A stretch of 64,000 nt of DNA from Mesorhizobium sp. B2-4-3 (GCF_006442815.1 NZ_VFVL01000024.1:1-64000), one strand, 5' to 3'; counted from the first letter of the stretch, positions 15,126-23,438 are shown. Notes: generated by a model from the sequence alone, not told the origin. Numbers and translations are program-made.

Positions 15126-16214
15126 TCAACGCAGGCGATTTGCCTTCTGCAGCGCCTGCTTGGTCTGGTCGTCGTCGAGGCCCTGCAGGAAATCGTCCAT
15201 CTGCGGGTCGATCAGGCCGGCGCGGCGGGCGACGATGTACCAGGCGCCGGCAAGGATCAGGTCCGGGTCGGTGCCGATGCCGCCCATATAGAGCTTGGCG
15301 AGGCGGTTCTGGGCGGCGACGTTGCCGCCCTCCGCCGCCCGCTTCATCCAGGCAAAGCCCGATTTCAGGTCGCGCCCGCCGCCGCGTCCCTCGATCATCC
15401 AGGCGGCGAGGTCGATCTGCGCGGTGTCGTAGTTCTGTCTTGCGGCCTGCGCCAGCAGAAGACGGGCCTGGGCGTCGTCATGCGGCTTGCCGCCAGCGCC
15501 ATTGGCGTAGAGCTGCGCCATCGCATACTGCGCATCGGCAAGGCCGGTGGCGGCGGCGCGCTCGTAGTAGACGGCGGCCTTCACCAGGCCGTCATCGCCG
15601 GGATCCTGCTGGACGAGCAACTGGGCGAAATTGAACTGCGCAAGCCGGTTGCCGGCCTCGGCCGAAGCCTGCATCAGCGCGAAGGCGCCCTTTTCGTCCT
15701 TCTTCACATAACGGCCGTCGAGCAGCATCAGCGCATATTGGAACTGTGCCTCCGGCACGCCCTGTTCGGCGGCCAGCGCATACCATTTGCTGGCCTCGGC
15801 CGGATTGAGCGGCACGCCCAGTCCGCGCGACAGGATTTCGGCCACCAGCGTCTCGGCCGCCGGATCGCCGTTCTTGGCGCGGTCCATGGCGAGGTTGTAG
15901 GCGGTCTTGTAAAGCCCACGCTGGAAGGCGCCGTAGGCGGCGTCCGGCTGCTTGGCGCCGAAGCGGTCGGGATTGACGGCATCGGCCGATGGCGGCGTCA
16001 TGGTCGCCGGTTGCGGCAAGGTGTTTTGTATCGGCTTGTCGATATGCGGACCGCCGCCGAACCTGCTCGCATCCGGCGTGACCGTATTCGGTGTGCCGGA
16101 GTCCGGAGTGCCGGCATCCGGCCGCGGCTGCGGCAGCGGGATGGTCTCGGCCGCCATCGCGGCCTGCGCAAACGAGCCGGCCAGGACAACCAGAGAAAGG
16201 ACACGCAGGCGCAT
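15126..16214 (-). CDS. Secreted Sel1/TPR-repeat protein
   Basis: A 362-residue protein with an N-terminal signal peptide (RLRVLSLVVLAGSFAQAAMA), a Pro/Asp/Thr-rich spacer to about residue 75, and then Sel1-like repeats such as AEASKWYALAAEQGVPEAQF and AAVYYERAAATGLADAQYAM. Such repeats form helical scaffolds for protein contacts in the periplasm. Its ATG at 16214 lies one base after the thiE-like stop, so the two are translationally coupled. The partner is unknown. Confidence 0.85.
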   Translation of the reverse strand: MRLRVLSLVVLAGSFAQAAMAAETIPLPQPRPDAGTPDSGTPNTVTPDASRFGGGPHIDKPIQNTLPQPATMTPPSADAVNPDRFGAKQPDAAYGAFQRGLYKTAYNLAMDRAKNGDPAAETLVAEILSRGLGVPLNPAEASKWYALAAEQGVPEAQFQYALMLLDGRYVKKDEKGAFALMQASAEAGNRLAQFNFAQLLVQQDPGDDGLVKAAVYYERAAATGLADAQYAMAQLYANGAGGKPHDDAQARLLLAQAARQNYDTAQIDLAAWMIEGRGGGRDLKSGFAWMKRAAEGGNVAAQNRLAKLYMGGIGTDPDLILAGAWYIVARRAGLIDPQMDDFLQGLDDDQTKQALQKANRLR

Positions 16215-16215
16215 G

Positions 16216-16863
16216 TCAGTCCTCGAAACGCGGCGCGGTTTCATCGAGCAGCGCGTTGGCGGCGGCGATCGCCGCCCGCGGGTCGCGCCCGTCGGCAAAG
16301 ACGGCGCTGGACAGCGCCACGAACTCGGCGCCGGTCGCGGCCACCGTCTCGACGGAAGCAAGCTCGGAGCCGGCCATGACGATGCAGGGGATCGAGATCA
16401 TCTCCGCCCACCACTCGCCGAGGGCGAGGTTGCGGTGATGCGGCTCCGGCTTGTTGTCATAGCCGAAACGGCCGAAGAACATATAGTCGGGCCGCTTCTC
16501 GCCGAGCTCCAGCGCCTCGTCGCGCGTCTTGGCGCCGCCGACGCCGACCATCATCTTGCCGGCCACGCGCTCGATCGTCTCGGCCAGTTCCCCGGGCTTC
16601 ACTTCGACATGGATGCCATCGGCCTGGACGCGCCCGGCGATGCGGCTGTCGCCGGCGATGATGACGGCGACGCCGGCGCTTTGAGCGATCGGCGCGATCC
16701 GTTCGGCGAAGGCCTGGAAGGAGGCATCGTCCATGCCGTTGTCGGGCAGGATCAGCGAGGCGACGTCGCCCCCCTCGAACGCCGCGCAGATCTGCTCCAC
16801 CGGCACGAGCGGCGGCGCGATCAGCACGATGCGGCAGCGGTTGGGCGGGGTTAAATCGTTCAT
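16216..16863 (-). CDS. Thiamine phosphate synthase-like protein (divergent)
   Basis: A 215-residue TIM-barrel protein of the ThiE/TenI family. Family landmarks are GVAVIIAGDSRIAGRVQADG and IHVEVKPGELAETIE, KMMVGVGGAKTRDEALELGE and VMAGSELASVETVAATGAEF. The residues normally reading IND and GPVFPTxTK are replaced by AGD and FGRFGYDNKPE, so canonical thiamine phosphate synthase activity is uncertain. It is the first gene of a coupled pair with the Sel1 protein. No TPP riboswitch precedes it. It may be a regulator-like or altered-substrate paralogue. Confidence 0.75.
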   Translation of the reverse strand: MNDLTPPNRCRIVLIAPPLVPVEQICAAFEGGDVASLILPDNGMDDASFQAFAERIAPIAQSAGVAVIIAGDSRIAGRVQADGIHVEVKPGELAETIERVAGKMMVGVGGAKTRDEALELGEKRPDYMFFGRFGYDNKPEPHHRNLALGEWWAEMISIPCIVMAGSELASVETVAATGAEFVALSSAVFADGRDPRAAIAAANALLDETAPRFED

Positions 16864-17045
16864 TGGCCTTCGATCCCGGTTTCGCCTATGCCGGGCGAAG
16901 ATGGTTGCATTGCGGCATAGAGCAAAGGGAGCGGCTTGAACAGCAGCCGTGCGGCGCCAGGGCCAAAATGCTTAACCGCCGCTGTGGCTTGCGTCGCCCA
17001 TTCGGGTTCCGAGGATGGCGTTGGAAGCCGAGGGGAGATCCGCTG

Positions 17046-17082
17046 GGCCGTGATGGCGTTTCGTTGAATCGCCATCACGGCC
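17046..17082. terminator. Strong hairpin, possible terminator
   Basis: A perfect 13-bp stem pairs 17046-17058 with 17070-17082 around an 11-base loop. It is followed by only a weak T stretch (CTCTTTGTT). It lies between the divergent thiE-like and methyltransferase genes, so it has no obvious gene to terminate; it may be a repeat relic. Confidence 0.45.
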
Positions 17083-17095
17083 TAGCTCTTTGTTG

Positions 17096-17145
17096 GAGCA
17101 TGATCTTTCTCCGAAAACCGGTTCCCACTTTTCGGGATCATGCTC
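17096..17145. repeat. Dispersed palindromic repeat (RIME-like)
   Basis: GAGCATGATC at 17096-17105 and GATCATGCTC at 17136-17145 are perfect inverted ends, and the interior holds AAAACCGGTTCCCACTTTTC. Degenerate relatives are at 10461-10491 and 49431-49497. From memory, this palindrome type is frequent in rhizobial intergenic DNA. Together with the hairpin at 17046 it fills most of the 312-base gap. Confidence 0.8.
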
Positions 17146-17175
17146 TAGATATGCCGGCGAAAGCAGGACAGGCAC

Positions 17176-17904
17176 ATGGCGCAAAACATCTACGACCATC
17201 CGGACTTCTTCGAGGGCTATAGCCGTCTCGGCCGCTCGGTCGCGGGCCTGGACGGCGCGCCCGAATGGCCGGCGCTGCGCGCCATGTTGCCCGACGTCGA
17301 CGGCTTGAGCATCGTCGATCTCGGTTGCGGGTTCGGCTGGTTCTGCCGCTGGGCGCGCTCGCATGGCGCGAGCGAAGTCCTCGGCCTCGACCTGTCGGAA
17401 AGGATGCTTGCGCGGGCACGCGCCGCCGGCTCCGACGCTGCCATCACCTATCGGCGCGCCGACCTCGACGAGCTCAGTCTGCCGAAGGCCCGTTTCGACC
17501 TCGCCTACAGCTCGCTTGCCTTGCATTATGTCGGCGACGCCGCGCGCCTGTTCGCGACCGTCCACCAGGCCCTGGTGCCCGGCGGAACCTTCGTCTTCTC
17601 GACGGAGCATCCGATCTACATGGCGCCGACCAACCCGGGCTGGTCCATCGATGCGGCGGGCAGGAAGACATGGCCGGTCGATCGGTATCTGATCGAGGGA
17701 CCGCGCGCCACAGACTGGTTCGCCAAGGGCGTGGTCAAACACCACCGCACCATCGGCACCACGCTCAATTTGCTGATCCAGGCCGGATTCAGCATCGGGC
17801 ATGTCGAGGAATTTTGCCCGTCGGACGAGCAGATCGCCGCCCGGCCGGAACTGGCCGAAGAGCTCGAGAGGCCGATGTTCCTGCTGGTTCAGGCGCGACG
17901 CTAG
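17176..17904 (+). CDS. Class I SAM-dependent methyltransferase
   Basis: A 242-residue methyltransferase of the UbiE/Methyltransf_11 type. Motif I is SIVDLGCGFGWFCRWA, followed by VLGLDLSERMLARARA, an AYSSLALHYV motif and a post-I LVPGGTFVFSTEHP strand. The substrate is unknown; the closest recognisable layout is that of small-molecule methyltransferases. AGGA precedes the ATG with a seven-base gap. It appears to be a single gene, convergent with an acetyltransferase. Confidence 0.88.
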   Translation: MAQNIYDHPDFFEGYSRLGRSVAGLDGAPEWPALRAMLPDVDGLSIVDLGCGFGWFCRWARSHGASEVLGLDLSERMLARARAAGSDAAITYRRADLDELSLPKARFDLAYSSLALHYVGDAARLFATVHQALVPGGTFVFSTEHPIYMAPTNPGWSIDAAGRKTWPVDRYLIEGPRATDWFAKGVVKHHRTIGTTLNLLIQAGFSIGHVEEFCPSDEQIAARPELAEELERPMFLLVQARR

Positions 17905-17933
17905 GGCGTTCCGCCGGGGCAGTCGAGCGTCTG

Positions 17934-18392
17934 TTAAAGTTGCAGCTTGTAGCCGATGTGGCTGGCCTTGAAGCCAAGGCGCTCATAGAAGCGATGCGCG
18001 TCGGTCCGGCTCTTGTTGGCAGTCAGCTGGACGACCCGGCAGCCGCGCTCGCGGCATTTGTCGATCGCCCATTCGAACAGCCGCTGCCCCAGGCCCTCGC
18101 CGCGGCGGCTCAACACGACGCGCACCGCCTCGATCAGGCCGCGGCGGGAGCCGCGCAGCGACAGCCCGGCGATAAAGGTGATCTGCAGCGTGCCGATGAT
18201 ATCGTCGCCGTCGGTCATCACCGCGAGGAACTGGTTCGGATCGCCGTCTATCGCCGCGAAGGCGTCCAGATAGGCTTGCGCCAGCGGCAGGCCGGCGTCT
18301 TCGCGGGCCTGGCCGAGCGCATCGTCGGCAAGCATCGCGACGATCGAAGCAATGTCCGCTTCGCGCGCCTTGCGAATGCTGATGGCGCTCAT
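17934..18392 (-). CDS. GNAT family N-acetyltransferase
   Basis: A 152-residue acetyltransferase. The acetyl-CoA loop is SRRGEGLGQRLFEWAI (the R/Q-x-x-G-x-G/A type), preceded by the IIGTLQITFIAGLSLRG strand and followed by VVQLTANKSRTDAHRFYERL and GFKASHIGYKLQL, the usual end. The acceptor is unknown. The ATG at 18392 is chosen because GAGG lies seven bases upstream; an ATG two codons earlier is only one base from it. Confidence 0.88.
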   Translation of the reverse strand: MSAISIRKAREADIASIVAMLADDALGQAREDAGLPLAQAYLDAFAAIDGDPNQFLAVMTDGDDIIGTLQITFIAGLSLRGSRRGLIEAVRVVLSRRGEGLGQRLFEWAIDKCRERGCRVVQLTANKSRTDAHRFYERLGFKASHIGYKLQL

Positions 18393-18555
18393 TTCCATAC
18401 CTCAAGACAGCGAGCCGGCCGACTGATGGCCCTTGGCCGTGCGGCCGGCCGTCGATATCGAGCCGGCAACAGCGGATGCCGGCATTAATGACTATCCCGG
18501 CGGCGCTATTCTGCGCTATGGCTGAATTCCCGCCTTCTCCAACATTTCCTTGCCG

Positions 18556-19326
18556 ATGTCAGGCCTGCTCAGCGACCCGTGGTTTTATGCCGCCGCCATT
18601 CCGGCGGTGATCCTTGTCGGCCTGTCGAAAGGCGGCTTCGGCGGCGCCGTCGGTTTCGTCGGCGTGCCGTTGATGGCGCTGACCATCCCGCCGGTTCAGG
18701 CGGCCGCCATCCTGCTGCCGATCCTGTGCCTGATGGATGTCGTTTCCGTGTGGAGCTGGTGGGGCGTCTACGATCGCAGGATGCTGGTCGACATGATGCC
18801 TGGCGCCGTCATCGGCATCGGGCTCGGCTGGCTGACCGCGGCTTTGGTCACCGAGGAGATGGTGCGGCTGATCGTCGGCGCGGTCGCGCTGGTGTTCGTG
18901 CTGCGCTGGATCTACCTGCAGTTCCGCCACGGCGCCGACCATGCGGCGGAACCGAACCGCATTGCCGCCGCCTTGTGGGGCACGGTCGCCGGCTTCACCA
19001 GCTTCGTCGCCCATGTCGGCGGTCCGCCCTTTCAGGTCTATGCGCTGCCGATCCGGCTCGACCCGAAAGTGCTGTCGGGCACGGCGGCGATCTTCTTCGC
19101 CGCCACCAACGCGCTGAAGCTCATCCCCTATTTCGCGCTCGGCCAGTTCGACACCGCCAACCTCACAGCGTCGGCGGTGCTGATGCCGTTGGCGCCGCTG
19201 TCGACCATCGCAGGCGCCTGGCTGGTGCGCCGCATGCGGCCGGAGATCTTCTATCCGTTCACCTACGCCACCGTCGCGGTGGTCGCCGTCAAGCTGCTGT
19301 GGGATGGTATTGCCGGCTTGTGGTGA
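18556..19326 (+). CDS. TauE/SafE family membrane permease
   Basis: A membrane protein of about 256 residues with roughly eight hydrophobic segments. The N-terminal GLSKGGFGGAVGFVGVPLMAL and the central GTVAGFTSFVAHVGGPPFQVY are the paired signatures of TauE/SafE proteins, which export sulfite or organosulfur anions. Substrate here is unknown. Start choice is uncertain: an ATG at 18556 or a TTG at 18550, neither with a good ribosome site. It is convergent with a DUF2269 gene. Confidence 0.87.
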   Translation: MSGLLSDPWFYAAAIPAVILVGLSKGGFGGAVGFVGVPLMALTIPPVQAAAILLPILCLMDVVSVWSWWGVYDRRMLVDMMPGAVIGIGLGWLTAALVTEEMVRLIVGAVALVFVLRWIYLQFRHGADHAAEPNRIAAALWGTVAGFTSFVAHVGGPPFQVYALPIRLDPKVLSGTAAIFFAATNALKLIPYFALGQFDTANLTASAVLMPLAPLSTIAGAWLVRRMRPEIFYPFTYATVAVVAVKLLWDGIAGLW

Positions 19327-19357
19327 GGTGGCCATCAGGCCAGCTCACCGCAAGGAT

Positions 19358-19909
19358 TCAGGCAGCGCTCGGCACCATTTGGCGGCTGCCGCCGAAGGCG
19401 AGCGCGGCGCCCAGCGCAACCACCATCGCCATGCCGGCAAGAATGCCGATGTCGTGCAAAGTGGGCTTCAGCACCATGTCGGCGATGATCGCCAGCATCA
19501 CCGCATAATCGAGGCGCGCCCAGTTCATCATGCGCTGGCCGATGGCAAGAACGGCCGGCGTCACGCCCTGCTCGGCGATCATGACGCCCATGCGTTCGCC
19601 GGTCGGCTTGAAGACAAGCATGCCGATCGAGAAGGTCGTGGCGTAGCCGACGAGGCCGATGACGATCCACAGGTCGGCAAAGCCGACCCAGAAGCCGCAC
19701 ATGATGAGGCCGAAGACCAGCGTCAGCATCGACATCGGCGCGAAGAACCTGCCGCCGAGCTGTCCGCTGGCGCGCATCGCCTGCAGCTTGTCCTCGATGT
19801 TGCCGGCACGCTCGGCCAGCACCCCGAGCAGGAACAGCACGAAGCCGCCGCCGACCCACAAAACGGCCGAAACGACGTGAAGGAATTTGACGATCGAATA
19901 CCAATCCAT
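19358..19909 (-). CDS. DUF2269 family membrane protein
   Basis: A 183-residue membrane protein with four to five hydrophobic helices. The start WYSIVKFLHVVSAVLWVGGG contains the family histidine, and GLIMCGFWVGFADLWIVIGL follows. GGGAG lies six bases before the ATG at 19909; the frame is open further upstream but without a start site. Function is unknown; the fold resembles copper-resistance D/CopD-like membrane bundles. Confidence 0.8.
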   Translation of the reverse strand: MDWYSIVKFLHVVSAVLWVGGGFVLFLLGVLAERAGNIEDKLQAMRASGQLGGRFFAPMSMLTLVFGLIMCGFWVGFADLWIVIGLVGYATTFSIGMLVFKPTGERMGVMIAEQGVTPAVLAIGQRMMNWARLDYAVMLAIIADMVLKPTLHDIGILAGMAMVVALGAALAFGGSRQMVPSAA

Positions 19910-20180
19910 GATCTGCTCCCGGGTAACCCGCCTGATTTCAAGCGGCGCGGATCCGTGCGCCGCTTTTGTGGAGCGGCCTTTTGCGTGGCGTGTGTTTCGG
20001 AACGATGCCGCGACAGCAGCCAACATGTTACGGCCGCCACGATCGGCGTTCGAAAATCCGGTTCGCGGACGATCCCGGGCGAGAATCCGCTGTCCTGTTC
20101 CGGCACAGGAAAGCGCGTTCGCTTAAAAAATCGTCGCCGCGTTAAGGGTTCATTAAGCTTTACGGGCGTTTACTATGCGC

Positions 20181-20278
20181 ATCCAGTTTTGCTGGATTCT
20201 TACCGAGTGGTTGGAGCCACTTTGTTTGACGCCTCCCTGTTAAACTCCTGAGAGCCGCCTTATCCGCGGCTCTTTTTT
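20181..20278 (+). ncRNA. Candidate small RNA, suhB/mmgR-like
   Basis: A free-standing transcript is suggested by an intrinsic terminator with no gene before it: GAGCCGC and GCGGCTC around a 7-base loop, followed by seven T. A 5' hairpin ATCCAG-TTTTG-CTGGAT starts at 20181, seven bases after a TACTAT -10-like box at 20171-20176, and a middle hairpin AGTGG/CCACT follows. Layout (two short hairpins plus a T-tailed terminator, about 98 nt) resembles the suhB motif/MmgR small RNAs of alphaproteobacteria, as I remember them. That assignment is untested. The 271 bases from 19910 hold only this and its promoter. Confidence 0.6.
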
Positions 20279-20464
20279 TGTCCGCAGGCGGCAAGCCGGT
20301 GCCATCCGCAAGCGGATGGCTGGAACGAGGCCGGCGTTAACCGTTTGTTAAACATGCGCTTGCCTTCATGGGCATCGAAGCGCATTTTCAAGCCTCAGTC
20401 ATTTAGGGTGCGGCCGCGTCGGCAAGGATGCCGAATCGGCTTGCGGCAGTGCAGGGGCGTATCG

Positions 20465-20995
20465 ATGAACGAGCCTTCGAAGGGCAGCGCGAAAACCATC
20501 AAATTGGCGGAGCGCCGGGTTTTCTCCCAATCCTTCAAGCCTCTCTACCAGGAAGGCATGGGGCTGGTCGAGCAGGCCGCCGAATATCTCGATGGCAAGG
20601 GCAGGCTCGAAGCCAAGAAATTGTCGCGCACGGCGGCGACGCTCTATGCGGCCGAGTCGATGCGGCTGACCACAAGGCTCATGCAGGTCGCCTCCTGGCT
20701 GCTGCTGCAGCGGGCGGCGAATTCCGGCGAGATGACGCGCGACCAGGTGGCTTCGGAGAAATCCAAGGTGCGTCTCGACACCGCGTCCGCGCATGACGAG
20801 GCGCTTGGCTGGAACGAACTGCCCAAGGATTTTCTGGACCTCGTGACGCGCTCGCTGCGCCTGCAGGCGCTGGTGCGGCGCATGGACGAGGAAATCTATG
20901 GCGGCGTCATCAACGACACGCACGCCCCCAGCCGGCGGGCCAACCCGGTTTCCGACCAGATCAGTCTCTTGAATACGGCTTTCGCGCGCGGCTGA
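20465..20995 (+). CDS. rcdA: RcdA-like protease adaptor (DUF1465)
   Basis: A 176-residue all-helical protein of the DUF1465 family. In Caulobacter RcdA links CpdR and ClpXP to substrates such as CtrA and thereby helps cell-cycle progress. The segments LAERRVFSQSFKPLYQEGM, LSRTAATLYAAESMRLTTRL, QVASWLLLQRA and the disordered C-terminus PVSDQISLLNTAFARG are typical. AGGGG lies seven bases before the ATG; the frame is open from 20345 but that part is not family-like. It is monocistronic. Role is by homology. Confidence 0.87.
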   Translation: MNEPSKGSAKTIKLAERRVFSQSFKPLYQEGMGLVEQAAEYLDGKGRLEAKKLSRTAATLYAAESMRLTTRLMQVASWLLLQRAANSGEMTRDQVASEKSKVRLDTASAHDEALGWNELPKDFLDLVTRSLRLQALVRRMDEEIYGGVINDTHAPSRRANPVSDQISLLNTAFARG

Positions 20996-21305
20996 AACCG
21001 CGTTTGCAACAAACGCCGCGATAGCGGCGCGCGGGAAGCGGGAACCCACATCGTTCAATCGAGGCGCGATCTGGCAGGCCGCGATCGTGGCCGCAAGTCG
21101 AACGCCTGCGACCTCCGACTGCTCTTCGATGCTGCGGCAACCGTCGTTGCATCGAAGGCCATGCCGGCCTTCGCGAGAAATATCGCCCTTGTCTTGAAGC
21201 GATGGCCCCCTAGTTGGAACCGTTCGCCGCAGCCGGGTCGACCCGAGCCGGTTTTGCAAGAAAATCACCGTCACTGTGACCAAAGCAGATTGCGAGGCTT
21301 GATCC
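20996..21305. other. Intergenic stretch, 310 bases, no gene seen
   Basis: No convincing coding frame, terminator or repeat was found between rcdA and the glycosyltransferase. Only the last few bases contribute, with GAGG eight bases before the GTG start at 21306. Confidence 0.6.
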
Positions 21306-22370
21306 GTGCATTCGCCATTGGACCGCATCCCGGTATCGATCATCATCCCCAATTATAACTATGAACAGTTTCTTGGACGCGCCATCGACAGCGCGTTGGA
21401 GCAGGACCACCGAAATGTCGAGGTCGTGGTCGTCGACGACGCATCGACGGACGCGTCGGTGTCCGTCATCGAATCCTACGGCGACAAGATCCGCTCGTGC
21501 CTCAGGCGCAGGAATGGCGGACATGCCGCTGCGTTCAACACGGGGTTCGAGGCGAGCACCGGGGAGATCGTCCTTTTCCTCGACGCCGACGATTATCTCT
21601 ATCCGAACGCCGTCTCCGAGGTCCTGGACGAGTGGGACGAGGATGTCGCCCAGGCGCAATTCAGATTGCATCTCGTCGATGAGGCCCAACATATCAAGGA
21701 TGTCTTTCCGCCTCCGGAACAGCCGTTCGACTCGGGCGACGTCGTCCCGGAATTGTTGCGCAAGGGGCGCTACCGTACGACGGTGACTAGCGGGCTGGCG
21801 TTCGACCGTGAGGCGCTGGACCCGATAATGCCCGTGCCCGAAAGCGATTTCCGGCAAGGCGCCGATGGCTATCTCGCAACGCTCGCGCCGCTGCACGGGG
21901 AGGTGAAATCCATCGACACCTGCCTTGGCGCCTACCGCATCCACGGTGCCAACCATTCGGTCTTCGCCGAAAAGCTTGCCGAGCGGGCGCGTTGGCGCGT
22001 GCAGCATGATTTCCGACGCCTCGAAGCCTTGTCCGGCCGGGCGGCCGAGATCGGTCTGACCGTGCCGCCGGATGCCGGCCTTCGCGACCCGGTTCATCTG
22101 GAGGAGCGGCTGGCTTCGCTCTGTGTCGACGAGCCCCAGCATCCGGTTGAAACCGACTCCCGGCTGGGACTGGCAAAAGCGGGCGCCGCCGCCAGCCTGG
22201 AAATGAACGCATCCTGGCGGCGGCGGGCTGCTCTGGCGGCTTGGTTCCTTAGCATCGGGGTCCTGCCGCGGCGCATGGGAAATGCAGTCCTGGCATGGAA
22301 GCTTGTCGCGTCGTCCAGGCCGGCATTTCTCACGCGGCTGTCGAAAACCATCCGTCGCGTGACGAATTAG
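21306..22370 (+). CDS. Glycosyltransferase family 2 protein
   Basis: A 354-residue GT-A fold enzyme. The N-terminal PVSIIIPNYNYEQFLGRAID and VEVVVVDDASTDAS bind the nucleotide sugar, and IVLFLDADDYLYPNAV holds the metal-binding DxD. The ends are more variable and lack a clear membrane helix. The donor and acceptor are unknown. GTG start with GAGG eight bases upstream. No polysaccharide gene cluster surrounds it. Confidence 0.87.
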   Translation: MHSPLDRIPVSIIIPNYNYEQFLGRAIDSALEQDHRNVEVVVVDDASTDASVSVIESYGDKIRSCLRRRNGGHAAAFNTGFEASTGEIVLFLDADDYLYPNAVSEVLDEWDEDVAQAQFRLHLVDEAQHIKDVFPPPEQPFDSGDVVPELLRKGRYRTTVTSGLAFDREALDPIMPVPESDFRQGADGYLATLAPLHGEVKSIDTCLGAYRIHGANHSVFAEKLAERARWRVQHDFRRLEALSGRAAEIGLTVPPDAGLRDPVHLEERLASLCVDEPQHPVETDSRLGLAKAGAAASLEMNASWRRRAALAAWFLSIGVLPRRMGNAVLAWKLVASSRPAFLTRLSKTIRRVTN

Positions 22371-22380
22371 GTCCCCGGCT

Positions 22381-22745
22381 CAGGGGTTTTGAAAGGTTGC
22401 CGTTTGTCTTGGTGTAAGATTTTCCATTCATTTGCGTGAAATCAGAGCAAACGCCGGGGGTTGGTTGAAGCCGCCCCAACGTCGTCATTCTATGGCGAAG
22501 CAAGGAGCGAAGCGACGCGGCGCGCAGACCATAGAATCCATGCCGTGACTTGGAAGCGTTGCCACGGTGCAGAATTCTGCTCCGTTGCACGCCTTGGCGA
22601 AGGTAACGGCATGGATTCTAGGGTCTTCGCGACGGAGCTTCGCTCCTGCTCCGCCCTAGAATGACGATCGCGATGGGCGTTTCGGCCAATCTCCAACGCA
22701 TGCCACCTGCCAATGCAAACAGAGCCGACCGGTCAAAATCCCTGG
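22381..22745. repeat. Dispersed modular repeat, copy 2 (full length)
   Basis: A 365-base element with imperfect inverted ends (GGGATTTT-type). It carries hairpin H1 (ATTCTATGG 22487-22495 / CCATAGAAT 22529-22537), the 12-bp palindrome GCAGAATTCTGC at 22569-22580 and hairpin H2 (ATTCTAGGG 22615-22623 / CCCTAGAAT 22654-22662). It matches 44384-44745 along its length. No transposase is encoded. Confidence 0.9.
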
Positions 22746-22811
22746 TGCTGGAGAACGGCCTGCGAACGCCGGTCCGACGAGATTTTCAGGTGCGCTCCTG
22801 AGATCGCAATT

Positions 22812-22826
22812 GTTTCTGGTTTGTTC
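22812..22826. promoter_or_regulatory. LexA (SOS) box before ruvC
   Basis: GTTT-N7-GTTC, one base from the alphaproteobacterial consensus GTTC-N7-GTTC, 43 bases before the ruvC ATG. Position fits a LexA-repressed promoter for ruvC. Confidence 0.7.
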
Positions 22827-22869
22827 ACATTTCGCTGGCATCGCTTGCCGCCGAGGTTAAACTTGGCGC

Positions 22870-23382
22870 ATGGGGGAAACGATTCGCATCATCGGCATCG
22901 ATCCGGGGCTGAGGCGCACCGGTTGGGGTATTGTCGACAGCGTGGGCAATTCGCTGCGCTTCGTCGCGTCCGGCACGGTGCGGTCCGACGAAAAGGAGTC
23001 ATTGGCGACAAGGCTCTGCCAGCTGCATGACGGTTTGGCCGAGGTGCTGCACCAAGCCATGCCGCATGAGGCGGCGGTCGAGCAGACTTTCGTCAACAAG
23101 GATGCCACGGCGACGCTGAAGCTCGGCCAGGCGCGCGGTATCGCCATGCTGGTGCCGGCGCGCGCCGGGCTGGTGGTCGCCGAATATGCCCCCAATGCCG
23201 TCAAGAAGGCGGTTATCGGCGTCGGCCACGGCGAGAAGAAGCAGATCCACATGATGGTCAAGGTGCTGATGCCGAGGGCTGTCTTCGACAGCGACGACGC
23301 CGCCGACGCCTTGGCCATCGCCATCTGCCATGCACATCACCGCCAAAGCGTCGCCTACCGAATGGCGGCGCTGGCCGGGTAG
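22870..23382 (+). CDS. ruvC: Holliday junction resolvase RuvC
   Basis: A 170-residue endonuclease that cuts Holliday junctions symmetrically, together with RuvAB. Catalytic acidic residues lie in IGIDPGLRRTGWGIV (first Asp), HEAAVEQTFVNKDATATLK (Glu) and DSDDAADALAIAICHAH (C-terminal Asp pair). Length is normal. A near-consensus LexA box precedes it. It is followed within 5 bases by a second, perfect LexA box and a toxin-antitoxin pair that separates it from ruvA. Confidence 0.97.
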   Translation: MGETIRIIGIDPGLRRTGWGIVDSVGNSLRFVASGTVRSDEKESLATRLCQLHDGLAEVLHQAMPHEAAVEQTFVNKDATATLKLGQARGIAMLVPARAGLVVAEYAPNAVKKAVIGVGHGEKKQIHMMVKVLMPRAVFDSDDAADALAIAICHAHHRQSVAYRMAALAG

Positions 23383-23386
23383 TGTT

Positions 23387-23401
23387 GTTCTTGACTTGTT
23401 C
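23387..23401. promoter_or_regulatory. Perfect LexA (SOS) box before the toxin-antitoxin pair
   Basis: GTTC (23387-23390), seven bases TTGACTT, GTTC (23398-23401): an exact match to the alphaproteobacterial SOS consensus. The spacer contains TTGAC, a -35-like hexamer start. It lies 4 bases after the ruvC stop and 37 bases before the antitoxin ATG. Confidence 0.75.
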
Positions 23402-23416
23402 TCATTTGCGCAGTAA

Positions 23417-23437
23417 GTAATACCTTGGAGGTATTAC
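23417..23437. promoter_or_regulatory. Autoregulatory palindrome candidate over the antitoxin ribosome site
   Basis: GTAATACC (23417-23424) and GGTATTAC (23430-23437) are perfect inverted arms around TTGGA. The GGAGG ribosome site overlaps the right arm. Such palindromes are usual operators for AbrB-type antitoxins. Confidence 0.65.
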
Positions 23438-23438
23438 C

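Noticed and set aside
14412..16379. Plus-strand open frame of 655 codons
   Set aside because: It is antisense to efp and the Sel1 gene, shows no family motif and has an antisense-type residue mix.
20175..20243. 22-codon leader peptide inside the small RNA
   Set aside because: An ATG frame exists, but it has no ribosome site and starts before the probable RNA 5' end.
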